Shown: piece after piece, positions 27,436 to 41,044 of the stretch
Position numbering within the stretch: position 1 is the first letter of the stretch
How the letters are laid out: every line of letters starts with the position of its first letter
DNA from: Vespula vulgaris
Lineage: Eukaryota; Arthropoda; Insecta; Hymenoptera; Vespidae
Reading direction: 5' to 3'
NCBI RefSeq assembly: GCF_905475345.1
Contig: NC_066586.1
Span: 5,989,900-6,053,899 of the forward strand
DNA length: 64,000 nucleotides
Position numbers and translations under genes: made by a program
The notes under the pieces: model-generated
Databases searched by the model: none
What the model was told of the DNA's origin: nothing
The model's input: the letters and a program-made list of their open reading frames with translations, nothing else

Positions 27436-30400
27436 TATGCTACAATATGCTACGTTTATCTGAGGTTCTTAATTCAACTAGAATTTTATCGGGTTATGAC
27501 CATAGTCACCTTTAGTATATAACGAGCGTTCAACGTGGGGTAATTATAGTCAGCTATAGTAAGAAAAGGATTAAAGAGGCTGAACTTATCGAGACGCGAG
27601 AGAATCTTTTTTATCGAGAAAAACCGAGTTAATTGGATCTTTCTTTTCCTTTCCTTTGAATCGTCCAAAGGAATATCTCTGAGCAGTCGAGATCTAAAAT
27701 CTAACGTAGATAGAAAAGTCACGTATAATCGTCTGCTTTGACAAATAGAACGATTGCCTGAATCGAAAGGAGGGTTGGACTAGACGTTTCCTAGGAAACC
27801 GTGATCGGGGATGAATCATCCATAGCGAAGAAAAGTAAAAGCTCGGTTTGTCATGTTTCTTTATGATTATTTTCTCTCGTTTTCTTTCAACTAATTGATC
27901 ATAAACCAATTTACGAGGAAATTATTTTCTATTCTTTTTCTTAACACAGAAATCCTACGTAACTACATCGAATTTGTTTAAAGTTATATCAGTAATAAAA
28001 ATGCAATTATTTTGTTTTATTTTATTTTACTTTTTGCTTTTAATAAGAAACAAAAAATGTATTACTTTGATGCAACATTATTATTGTATATATATTTACG
28101 TAAAATTCATGAACATTTCTCGAGTGACCCTTTAGAAAATTTCGTTTAAATTCAACTTCGATTTAGTTAATGGGTTAACAAATTGAATGGCCGCATGGGC
28201 CACTGGATTATCCGCATTGGATTTTTCATTAAGGCCGATGTATTTATTTTATGTAAAATGAAATATGATCATGGAAATGTTTCATAATATTATCAGCTGA
28301 TTGTTGTCATATACAATCATAATATCATTTTCGTATCATCGATGGGTCACGCGACGTAGTTCTGCGTTTCTGAATTGTAAGAGGAACGTATTACTATTGT
28401 TTTTAAATTATCAATGTGTCCTTTTAACTTCATTTATTATTTCTTATTACTATATACGGTATAGTCGCATAATTCTTTTGTGTAAGATATAAATAATAGA
28501 TAAAACGAATACAAAATTATGTATATCAATCGGTCATCCGATCATATGTATATATAATTTTGTAATAAATAAGATATAAGGAAAAAAAAAAGATTTATAT
28601 CGTTTCGTACCGGAACATTTGGGATTCACACTTTTGACATTTCGTTCGATGTTTTCTCAAGAGTCATTTATTATCGTATGAAATATATATTACTATTGAA
28701 AAATTCATTGGATGTTCGCTAAAGGATAAAGAAACATTTTTTACACAATAATAATGATTTTATGTTTCACGTTTATGATTTATTATAAATGAATATATAT
28801 ATTATTCCTATCATTAATAATTTCTTCTTTTAGTTTTCGAAATATCATAACTTACGTTTTATAAATCCATCCAGCAAGTGACTCACGTGGCTTGAACGGA
28901 ATGCCACGTGAGAATAGCTCGGTATTCAACGTGTTTATTTAGATGTTATTTTGTATTTTTTTCCTTTTTTCTTTTTTACGAATAGCCTTTGTCTCTTTCG
29001 CTCTCAATCTCTCAGTTGGATATCGGATAAACGCTTCAGCGCCTTTGCGAAGCTGAATAATACATGAGCTTTATTAAGCGGTTGCACCTTGTATATCTTT
29101 GCATATTTCTTCAAAGAACATTGGGGAAGTGGTTCGCAGGCAATCTCAGAGGCTAAGAAAGGTGAGATCCTTGATAACTCATCCTCGAGGAAGATACTGC
29201 AAAGTTCGTCGAATCGCAAACGACGTATCCTCTCTCTCTCTCTCTCTCTCTTTCTCAAAGGAGAAAAGGAAAAAAAGAAAGAAGGAAGATATATATATAT
29301 ATAGAGAGAGAGAGAGAAAGAAAGAAGATCAATTTAAGCACAACATTAGAAAGCTGGCTATGAGCGAAAATCAGTGAGAAAGTGGAAGCCAAGGGAACTA
29401 TTACGAGTCGCGTCTGGTTTGTGTAAAAGGGCACGTTTCCTTCTCAAGGATTTTCGTAATTCCAGTAAGGATAATTTCACGTGGAAGAGAAAGACGAAAG
29501 ATCTTTAACCGGTAGACAATGAGAGAGCCACAAATCCCTTGAGTATCCCTTACCGTTCCTTCCCCTAGGATGGATCTCTTACCCCCTTTTACCCTTATCT
29601 CTTCTCCTTCTTCCTTTCCCCTTTTTCTCTCTACTCCATGATTCGAAGCCATTAACTCGGTGGAGTTATTTCTCGAAAGGGATAGTTCCAAACGTTGTAC
29701 GGAAAATCGAGCGTATGCAACTAAATCGTTAATTCATTTCGAATTTCGAGTTTCGCGTTTCCCTTTCGTCATTCGATTACTTCGTAATTTTCTTCGTTCA
29801 ACCATCTAGAAACTAACGAGAGAATATCGTCCCTTTTCTAATAATTTTCTCTTCGGTGGATTCAGAGAAATTGCTTCATCGTCTGGTCACGTATTTCTAT
29901 GACGCTGAAAATATAAATGTTTAGCGAACCGAGTAACGATGGAACATCTATGGGAAGATATGGATATCCCTTGTTTTCGAGCAATTGCATTCGTTTTAAA
30001 TGTATTTTTCAGACATATTACGACAGACCGATTATGCATCTAAAAGAACGAAAATTTTACTTTTCTCTTTGCATTTTAGATTCGTCGGTATTGTCTCACC
30101 AAAAATGAAGTATTGTCTCTCTCTCTCTCTCTCTCTGTCTTTCTTTCTCTCTCCTGTTGTAATCTCGATTATAAGTGTATGTTTTAAGAATTTTTCAACG
30201 AATAAGAGAAGGAAAAAACAGAGAACGTATCTTTTCTAAAGCGATCGGATTTTAATGTTGTATTAAAAGATTTTTTTCGTAGCTTTGCATGATTCTATTG
30301 TATTTCTTCCTGTTTATATTTTTTCTTCCTTTTTTCTTCTCTCTCTTATTCAAGTTTTTAAACAAGAATGAACGGAGAAAGTTAGAAGTTAGAGATAAGA

Positions 30401-31269
30401 GTTTACATCTTCTTTTTTCTTATTTTTTTTTTTTTTTATTTACGTCACGAAGAAGAAGAAATACGAGGACGGTGTAAAAATTTGGAAAGTTCTTTCAAAA
30501 TTTTGCCCAAGTTGTAATTTTATCTGCGGATAAACCGGGGGATATTTGAATTATCTACGAGTTGCAGAAGATATTCTCATGTAAATAAAGTATGTTTACG
30601 TTGACACACTGATCTACATAATTTTCTTGAAGAGGCATTGACCTACATAAATCTCGGGAGTTACATGCTCGGCTGGTAGCCTGACGTAGACACTTTTTTT
30701 TTCTCGTTATAGCTACTTACATGTGTAGTATCTACACATGAATAATACATTTCCCATATTTCCAAGGGGATATTTTCGCGGTCGAAACTCGTAAAAATTC
30801 GTAACTAAGAACCTTCTTTAGAATGAACAAATTATCTTCCTTTTATTTACTACGTATATTCATATAATTTCTTTTTTCTCTTTTTCCAGATAGATCTTTA
30901 TAAATTCTTATTTTCTTTGATAATTATTTAATTTCCATCAAATTATATCATATAATATTCGTAACAACGGTGTATCCACAAAAACGTAATTGTCCAATTT
31001 GAACGTATCGATACACGCACGAATATCTTTAAAATATAAAAATACACATAATTATATATATGTGTATGCCCACCTCTCTCTCTCTCTCTCTCTCTCTTTA
31101 TGTATGTGTGTGTGTTGTGTGTAAACACTGAAAGGCTAATGTAAGGTAAGTTTAAAGGAAAGTTTCTTCTATCGATGGAAATTCTCTGTATGCTATTAAT
31201 GGCCATTAGTGTGTGTGTATATAAATCCGTAAATTATTACCTCGAGAGAGGAAGGAAGAAAAGGTGTGT

Positions 31270-31302
<33 letters not shown>

Positions 31303-34300
31303 TGTGTGTGTCAGAAACACTCTTTACTTTCGCTCGAGCGTTTATCGAGTGGCTGTCGACCCGGTAGCATCCGAAGCGCGATTGTAAACCACCCGCTCTC
31401 CTATATCATCGTATATAACCTATTCTCGTTACGGATAAGTACTCGATAGCCTTGAGAACGCTCGCTAGGCTCGTACCTTTGCCGCTTTTATCACTTTTTT
31501 AACGCATATGAATAAAGATTTATTAACGCGAGGTTGGAAAAAAGTAATTGAAAGTGCTTTCCATACTATTCGATAATAGATTCTTTCGCAGTAGAGTTGC
31601 TTTCTCTATATCAACGTTAAGTGCCATTATTTTTATCGTACAGCCATTATAATAAATGATTAATTGTCCGGCAGGAACGTTCGCGTGTTTATATCCGAGA
31701 CATATGATATATTGTAATAAACGATACTAGAAAATACTATATTTCTATCCATTATTATTATTATTCTGATTAATATTTCTGATGGATCGTTATTCTTAAC
31801 ATAGGTTCTTTTTTAATCCCCGTCATATTACTACTTTCAACGTATTAATATTTCTGACAGATTATTATTTCTTTAACGAATTAATATTTCCGGGAGGTTA
31901 CTATTTTCTGATAAATTACTGTTTCCGAAAGATTATTATTCCTGTCGGATTTACTTTCTTTGAAATATTATTATATTATGCCGATAGTAATAATCTATGA
32001 TGATTATTATTGTTATTACAAAGTATAATAATAAAATATTAAGTAAAACGAACCTTGGTAATGTATCTAATAGAAATAAAAATGAGATAAGCGAATTACA
32101 AAAATAAACGTGCGAGTGAGTAAGCTGAAAAAGGATGATCTATGTATATGATATGTAGCTTCCATCCGTTTCCTTTCGATCGAAGAGAAATTTGTCGGTA
32201 TGTAAACCGATAGATGATTTCTCTGGTCCTCCTCTTCCACCCCCACTTCTATCTATCTGTCTCTTGCTTTCTCGGTGATCATAAACCACTATTGTTTGAG
32301 CAGTCGACAGGTTACGTGCATTTACCCACTACGGAAGCTTTACGGTCGAGTGCCGACGACGATTACAAGGCGAGAAACCACAACGGTTTTCAACTGCAGT
32401 CGTTTCTCTTTGTTATTACGAAAACCACGGGTGACGTAAACGCGCCGGATTTGCCAGAACCCTCGTACACGCATAGAGATACGCATACGCACACAATTAA
32501 ACCCTTACTTCCTCTCGTTGTTTTTTCTTGCCAAAAACAAAGAACGTTTGATTTACGTTAGCAAACCTCTCTCCTCGATCCTATTTCCCTTCCCTTTGTA
32601 CCACTTCTCTCCCCACAACCGCTTTACTCTTACTCCTCTCTTTTCTTTTCTTTCCTTTTCTTTTTTTCTCTTTCTTTTTCTTTTTTTTTCAAGCTTTCAT
32701 TCAACTAAAATATTTAACCTTCTGTTCTACGAAGTTACATCATACTATATCGCGATAACAATGTTTTTACTCTAGAACACTTGAATCATTTATTTGTTTA
32801 ATGAAACGAATCGGAATTGTAAAACAGTTTTATTTCATAATTGCTTTCGAAGTACACGTGTGATACTTAAATATACATATGTATGTACGTACACATATAC
32901 AAATGAGATTTTCGAGGTAGAACAAAATCTGATCGCAGTTAACGAACTAAGAAAAATAAATTATATTGCAAGGGAGTTAAGAATATCCCAAGGAGATACG
33001 AGATTGCGGTAAATTGTTACCAAAAGAAAATCGATAGAAAAAAGGAAAGAGAAAGGAAAAAAAGAAAGAAGAAAAAAGAAAGAAGGAAAAAGAAAACGGA
33101 AAAAAGAAAATCATAGTAGGGGATGAGTTAACCATAAGACTTACCGGTAGGTGGCACGAAGGCAAAGAGGACCTTCCAGAAGATAGTGATAGAGTGCATG
33201 AGATAATCGGCTGGTGTTGGAGACGAGGACTCTCCTCCTCCTCCTCCTCCTCCTCCACCTCCTCCTTCCGCATCGTCCTCTTCGTCGCCGCCACTGACGG
33301 TCAATGCTTCCGTAAACTGTTCCTTCCAGGAGCTTGTCCCTGTAAGTCATATTTCAGGATTTCTACGAGTCTCCTTTCCAGGCGACTACATATGTACGTG
33401 AGCTTACGTACTCCTCGACAGTAGCCAAGTAGAAGCCACTAGTAAAACCACCCCTCGGGATAGAGCCTGAGTTACGACCACGATGCGACACAGGGTATCA
33501 AGGGCTTCGAAAATGTCTTTTTAACGCGAGAATTCGACTCACCTATTCTTTTCGAGAGCGATCGAGAGATTGAGAAATGGAAGGAGAGAAAGGGAGAGAG
33601 AGAGACAGCTAGACACAGATAGAGAGAGATTGAGAAAAAGAGAGAGAGAGAGAGATAAACGGATAAGTAGATAGGTAGATAGATAGAAAGAGAAAGATTG
33701 AGAAAGAGAAAGATCTAGACAGAGATAGAGAGAGATTGAGAAAGAGAAAAAGAGAGATAGATAAACAAATATGTAGATAGGTAGATAGATAGAAAGAAGA
33801 AGATTGAGAAAGAGCTAGAAAAGTAGATAAATAGATAAATAGAAAGAGAATGCTAGAGAGTTAGAGAGAAAGAGAGAAAGAGAGAGAGCTAAAGTTTGGC
33901 CAATTTTCTAACCTTACTAAGATATACCAACCCATTTTTTTTCTCTCTCTTCAGTATCTCGTCTCGTATCTGAAGGGGACTCGCTGCTAAGAGTTACGTG
34001 AAATCGAACTATTCGAAAAGCGATAGATACGTCTATGTATCCTAGGAGATACGTTCGATGATACCACATTGCAATGCATTCCCAGATTATTTGCATATCG
34101 TTCTATAAATCTGGAGTATAGCCTCGAGAATTCAAAATTTTCAAAGATGTTAAGGGATTCAGGGATCAATCTTGTCTCTTTGGTAAACGATCAATGTTTC
34201 CATTTCCATCTTTGTTCTAATATATAAAGCCTGTTTCTAGAATTACTCGAGTTAATAATAAAGTTGTCCTTCCTTTGTTTCCTTTCTCTCTCTATCTCTC

Positions 34301-35345
34301 TCTCTCTCTCTCTCTTTCTTTATTCTCGTTCATATATTTCTCAATTGAAAAATCCTTTCATTCTCGTGTTTGCGGTGAACTATTAGTCCGTAAATATTAA
34401 AAGATAGAAAAAAGAGAGATTGTAACGTTTGGCGAAAGGGAAATGGTCGATATTTGGTTTATTGGGGCTTTTACTCGACATTTTGCGTTGAAAAAAATAT
34501 AATTTGTTTGCCAAAAGGGAGAGATGTAAAAGAGGAGAAAAGAGAAATTGAAACTGGCTGAGTAACGAGTTGCATTAAACTCTTAGTAATGAGATGCTAA
34601 CGCACTTTCTCTCTCTCTCTCTCTCCCTCTCTCTCTCTCTCTCTTACTCTCTGTCTCTTTATGTCATATTCGATAAAACATTTAATAACGCACTCATATC
34701 GTACAAAGTTACTTATTACGAGAAAATGAGAAACGGAGGTTGTAACGCAAGAGAAAGAGAAAGAGAAAGAGAAAGAGAAAAAGAGAGACAGAAAGATGTA
34801 CAATGTGAGAGAACATGTACAAATACAGACTAAAACGTATAAATTATGTGTCGGTTTGTTGTTTGATGAAAGCCTTCACTCCGAATAATGACTCCGTTCT
34901 ACTAAATAAAAAAAAAAAATTTCTTTCACGACGCTTGCTCCACACCTTTAGGACCTTTAACAGGTCCTCGTGGTTTTAATTGTCTCGTTAAAAGAATGGC
35001 CATTGCTTCTATTTAAACGCGCCACTTTGTTGTAGAGAAAATAGAAAAAAAGAGAAGAAAAAAAAAAATATTTAAGCATAACGAGAAGAATGCGTGCGGT
35101 CTTTAAACGAACAAAGGATTCGTTAAGGGAAACAATGGTATATATATATATATACACTCTTATTCGATACAAGAATGTACGGAAAACTATTTCATGCAGC
35201 ACGAGTAGATCTCTAATGCCATGAAGAGAAAGGGGGAGACCTCTCAAGGCCATTCTCAATAATCGGCGTCGCTTTGCGGAAGACTCGCTATCGAATTGCC
35301 CTATTATACTGGTGTGTCTTTTGTTCGTCGATTCTAGTTTCGACC

Positions 35346-35387
<42 letters not shown>

Positions 35388-37842
35388 TTCTCTTTCTCCC
35401 TTTCTCTTTCTCTCTGCTTTAACCACCCTCACTCTTTGTGAAAGCAATCATTTCAGCTGCTCTCCTTCCTTCCTTCCTTCCTTCCTTCCTTCCTTCCTTC
35501 CTTCCACGTGAAAGCATTTGACTTTTCGTTGTCCGATTAAAAAGCTCGCGAGAGGGACTAAATTTGAAATTATTCGAATTTCGCATTATTCGAGGAGTCG
35601 CTCTGTCCTTAGGAAACGATATTAACGTGAACGAAATAAAAATCTGACCGATTATTTTTTCTTTCAAATATATTCGAATACGCGACGAGAATTTTTCGAC
35701 GATCGATTTAATACGTACGATATTTAATTCGTTTAAAGTGTGTCATTTTGAAATGATATTTTACACACGTCTACCGGATGACAAATATAATATACGTGCA
35801 TTAAATGGAATAGATTTATTTATTTATTTACAACCCGTGAAAAAAATTATATTCCATGTCATTTTCATTTCATATGATTTTATTAATAATAGTAATAATA
35901 ATCATAATAATAATAATGATAAACGTCGTAATAATAAACGTAATACCACGCACAATGTCGATTCGTTGAAAAGACACGTTTAAAATGATCCTAATGCAAT
36001 TTAAACTGAAAACATATATTCACGAAGAAATACAAAGAGCCATTATACTGCGAACATTTCTCAATTCAGAGGAGTGAGATTAAACTTGGCAGGGTCTCGT
36101 TTGATCGGTTCAACGCCCTGAGGAACAGAGGAATAAAATACGAAAAAAGAAAAAAAACAACAACGATAATAACGACAACAACGACAACAACAACAACAAT
36201 AATAATGATAATAATAATAATAATAATAATAAAAACTTTTAATCAAATTTGTTTTTCCTGTAAGTTACTTAATAGCTAAGGATTATATATTCCAATGACA
36301 TTACAAACGTGACAATCATGATGATCGTCAATGTGATGGCTCCCAAGGATTAAATGACTCTTGCAAACTGTAGTCTTTAGGACGATGACGAATCATTTCT
36401 CTTTTCTAAGTACTTACTACTCGAACTACTTGTTCGTTTGAAACTTTCATTTTCTCTCTCTTTCTCTCTCGTTCTCTCTCTTTTTCTTTTCTTTTTTTTT
36501 TTTTTTTTACAAAAACGAAGTAGAGTCACTTGAGAAATCGTCGATCGAATTACTTTAGAAGTTTAACATCTGCGTTCTGAATATATCAACCATGATATCA
36601 CAAAATGCTCAATGAATTATCAAGTTCTTTACGTACAAATCAACATTATCAAGATTTAGGAAACATAAAATTTCGTCGATTAAATTTGCGCGATGAAATA
36701 TGTGCCTCCGTCTTCATCGAATAAACATTCGAAATTTTTTTATCTTTTAAGATCATAACTATAAAAGAAATGATATCTGTTACGAGCTAAGGAGTTCACT
36801 AGTTTGCGTATATAAGAGTGTATACGTTTGGTTTTTGGACGATGTTATATTTTGGCATAAATCCAAAGAGAGAAAAAAGAGAAAAAGAAAAAAAGAAAAA
36901 GAAAAAGGAAACGAATCGGCAATTGGACAGAATTCAATTGCATTTAGAAAAAGAAAGAAAATATACGACTTACCGAGCAATATCGAAGCGTTCGCCCTTT
37001 GAACGAGTTTATCCACGGTATTCTTGAATTCCTTTGATTCTTTAATCCTTATTTGCGCTTTAGACACTTCACCAAGTTTTGGTTTACCCAGGAGTGCCAT
37101 TTTTTCTTCCTCCGTCCTTTCTTCGGGCTGTTTCAACTCCGCGGCTACGGCGATTCCTGCTTCGGCTAAAATCAAAAAATCACGTATCGCTGCTTCAATA
37201 GAGTTGAAAACTGTTCATCTATTATATTTTTCAATGACTCGATATGTGATCGATATGTAAGACGTAGAATAGATTTTTCTAGAAGTTAACAAACCAGCAA
37301 TTTTTTTTTAAAGCAAAAAAGAAAGAAAAAAAAGAAGAAGAGAAAAAATCCATCAGCCTTTTCGATTCTGCGTCTGACCACATACCGAGCTATACTACTC
37401 GCAGTGATTCGTATGTAAACTCGACTATAGCGACTGTACTACTCGTGTATATGTCTATATGTGTGTGTGTGTGTATATATATATATATGTACATAGCATA
37501 AATGTAAACTGGAGCTAGTATAACCGATCGCCTACGTCGTTGTACAAGATCGAAAGCCGGAGCTTTAAATCGATTCTATGGTTATGTTACGCTACGGAAA
37601 TAGCAACTGTTATTTCTACGATCAACTTTATTTACACGTCTTCCTGTACTAGGAATATGTAGACGATTTAATATGTATATAACTATATCTATACAGTGTG
37701 TACATATATATATATATATGTGTGTGTAACTAAAGTATAATACATTTTCTAAATCATTGTAAGATTTTAAGTTTAATTTATCATAATGATTAAGTTTATT
37801 CAAAAGCATTAATTCAAATAGAAATAATCTCTGAGATGAATA

Positions 37843-37876
<34 letters not shown>

Positions 37877-38213
37877 CGAAACGATCGAACTTATGATGGA
37901 TCAAATACTAGTAGATAATAGAAAACTTTTAGTCCGTCAGAGATACATTCTAATCTGAATGCTCTAGGATTACCGAGGCATGAGGAATGAAAAACAAAGA
38001 AAATCAAGAAATAAATAAAGCATTCTTCATATTTCGACATAAAAACCATTGATATTAGTTTCTCCAATTTTCACGATTTCTCGTAATTTGAAGAAGGTTG
38101 TAGTAACTCGATAGTAAGTCGTTTCTGTCTGCGATAAACAGTATATGCCAGGATATTACTCTTCAACGTGGGTAACGCTTTACGTCCGTAATAAATATTC
38201 GAAAGGATTGCTT

Positions 38214-38261
<48 letters not shown>

Positions 38262-41000
38262 TGTGGAACGTAAGAGGCACACGGTGTGGGTATTAAAAAC
38301 CTACTATTTCTTCCAACATTTTTCTACTCATTTTTCTATCGACGTAAAAGAAACGAAGTAACCTCTTAGCCGATCTTTTTTTTTTCTTTTCTCCGATAAA
38401 ATGTAAAATGTTAAAAAAAAAAAAAAAAAGAAAAGAAAAAAGATAGAAAAAGAATAGAACGAGCAGACAAAGTTTCTTAACGATAAGTAAATACTTGACG
38501 CGTAACATTCTTCTTTTCACATTTTTCTGCAATTAAAGTTATTTAGAAAGAAATGTGTTAATTAGAATCTAAGTTTTATAGTTGAACGAACGAATAAATG
38601 GTGAATATATGCATATAAGAGAGATAGAGAAAGAGAGAGAAAGAGAGGGAGGTAGACACGAAAAGTTTTGAAATGGTTGAAAAGTTTAAGTGACTTCTCG
38701 ATGTTATTACGCGTTAGAAGGGTACGCAGAGAGAAATCGACGGTGCGTTCAGAAGCGACTGTATCCTTTTTAGTCTGTGGCTGGCGGAAGTTACGAGACT
38801 TTGTGGAAAAGTCTTTTCTCGTTGTACATAAACTCAAAAAAGTACCTTAAGCACTTTACGTGGAATCGCTTAAACATTCTTCTCTTTCCTCATGAAATAT
38901 TTATAACAATCGAACTCGACTCTCTTTCCACTTATTTATTGGACCAAAAATTCAATTCACGGGACATCGTTCGTCAAGAAATTATTTCCTTTTCATATTC
39001 GTATCACTCTTTATCTTATATTTCCGAATAAAGTTTAAGAAGGGTATCTCCCTTTTCGTACTTGAAAACTTTGTTCAAGGAAATATTTTATTTAGTTGAT
39101 GCGTTTCACTGTGACTAAGAAACTTCGTCTTCTTTTTCTTCTTTTTCTCTTCTTCTTCTTCTTCTTCTGTATGATTAGAGAGGAAGGAGAAAAAAAGATG
39201 TGAAGAACAATAAAAATTATGTCTACAGAACGAAGAAACTTCGATAGAAGTACGTACATAGGAAGTTCCTTTGTATACGAGGTTTCTTGATATAGTTACT
39301 TTGGCAAACTCTCGTCGTTGGGTGTTTAATAAGCCGATATAGGCATAGAGTTTAAGGAAATTCATACGTACGCTTCCGCTTTCTGCGGCTAAGTAATTAA
39401 ACTCCTCTTTTGGGATATAGTTCTATCTCGCTTGGTTTAAGTATAATCGCTTAAAGCTTTGTAGTCATTTAACTATGTCACTAGACTATTTTTCTCTTTA
39501 ATTTTGGAATTTGAAATTAGTTGTTTAGTCGTGATAATCTTTCAATGTAGATATTCATTGTTGTTACGATAATTTCAAAAGAGGAAAATTAAATGGATCG
39601 ATAAATAACGAAACCAATATTGCATCGCGAATAACGTTTGCCCCGTATCTATCAGGAAATGTAATTACCTGCGTTTCCTCTCTCAACCTCCCCCTCACCC
39701 CTTCAACCCCTTTCCTCCCGTTCTTCCTCAGCAGCCGGTCATTTTCGCCGATGCAGATTGACATCGAAAAACAAAACTAATTTCCAAACCTAATCGAGTC
39801 GTCCCGCTTTGTTTCGAACCGAATCGAATAGCAAATTTCCTTTACGTCTTCTAATCCTTCAATTTATTTGAATATTATTCAAACTCGTCTTTTTTTTTAT
39901 TTGTTTTTTCTTTGTACAGTTTGTCATAGACTTTATCAACGATCATTATTTTGCATTATAGATATATTTCTAAAAAGTCAGATATACATATACCTTCCAT
40001 AAGCAAATACTTCTCATTAGAAATGAATGGTTTAATTTGTATCGATATTATTTTCTACTTTCATTTAAAGGATTTCCTTTGCCCGATATTTCCTCCGTAT
40101 GTATGTTTGCAACTCGAGAAAATTAATTTGCTTCGTTTGCATTTAGTTGTGGATTACTAGCGGTTGTGGTCAACAAATGTTATGAAATCGATATTACTAT
40201 ATATATATATATACATATATATATATAGTATACATATATATATACATATATATCTATATATATGTGTATATATATATAGCATAGGTCAAACGGCGAACGG
40301 AATGAAGATTAACCAAACTTTTAATATGAAAATTATAGGGATGGTGAACATTTATTTGATTTATTTGAAGAGAATTTCTATGTTTTATGTTGACTTTTAC
40401 TCAGATTTAATATTTCAAAAAACGCGTATTAATCAAAAAATAGGAAATGAACTTTGGTAGAAAGCTTTCCTGTCAAGGTAAAAGGAAATGGGAGTGGTTA
40501 AGTTAGAATTTTCTTTCTTTTCAAGAGGAACAAACTTCTTCTCGAGGAATTTATTTTTGTCGTAGTGATATAAGGAAGGCGGGTCGAGGGCGGGAGCGAG
40601 AAGAGAAAGAAGGGGGAAGAAGGGCGTGAAGCAAAATTCTTTTACATAAATTTCCGCGAGACTAATAAGAAAACGAATTAGTTTGACCGTGATTCCCTTA
40701 GCTATTACTATAGTTCTTTCCTAAACGAACTTGCGTCGTACGCTAAAACTTTACCGAGCAGAACGTTTTACGAGAGGAGTTTGATGTGACGACGTTAATG
40801 TCTGTCGTCACGTTTATCCATTTCTTCTTATATTTCTCTCCCTATATAATCCATGTTACCTATCATCTAATTAAATTAGAAATAATTTCATAGAACATTT
40901 GTATCTTTGTTTTTCATTCGAGGAAAAAAATAAAAGAGAAAAAAAAAGAAAACAAGAAAATAAAAAAATTAAAAAGAAAGATAAATATTTGTTTCTTTAT

Positions 41001-41044
<44 letters not shown>

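Larger units (their letters stand above)
14276..33144 (-). other. Calx: Calx intron (18.9 kb)
   Basis: Large GT-AG intron. It is AT-rich, with many TC/GA, AT and TG microsatellites, one complete miniature element (19447-19645), inverted repeats at 20531-20551, 28882-28912 and 30720-30740, and a 35-bp-period degenerate array (31765-31950). A 122-nt exon-like block (18057-18178) is flanked by good minus-strand splice sites. Open frames with mixed composition occur at 32214-32561 (+) and 29004-29258 (-), but neither is recognised. No other gene is supported. Confidence 0.85.
33340..36973 (-). other. Calx: Calx intron (3.6 kb)
   Basis: GT-AG intron. It carries a long purine-rich (+ strand) region at 33575-33892 with an internal 106-bp duplication, TC runs at 34606-34642 and 35349-35383, the TTCC array at 35465-35505, and CAA/TAA short repeats near 36170-36235. 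No coding sequence is recognised. Confidence 0.85.

Noticed and set aside
29004..29258. Overlapping open frames on both strands with fairly balanced composition
   Set aside because: They end in a TC/AG repeat, and neither strand has a recognisable product or consistent splice sites.
39005..39080. Minus-strand YEKGDTLLKLYSEI as a partner for the CBD2 exon
   Set aside because: It shares only YEK by chance. There is no acceptor or donor, and a stop follows at once.
39655..39764. Minus-strand ATG frame ending at a CAG|GTAATT donor, as an alternative first exon of Calx
   Set aside because: Phase does not fit the next exon (37165 needs one preceding base), and the protein is low complexity with no match.
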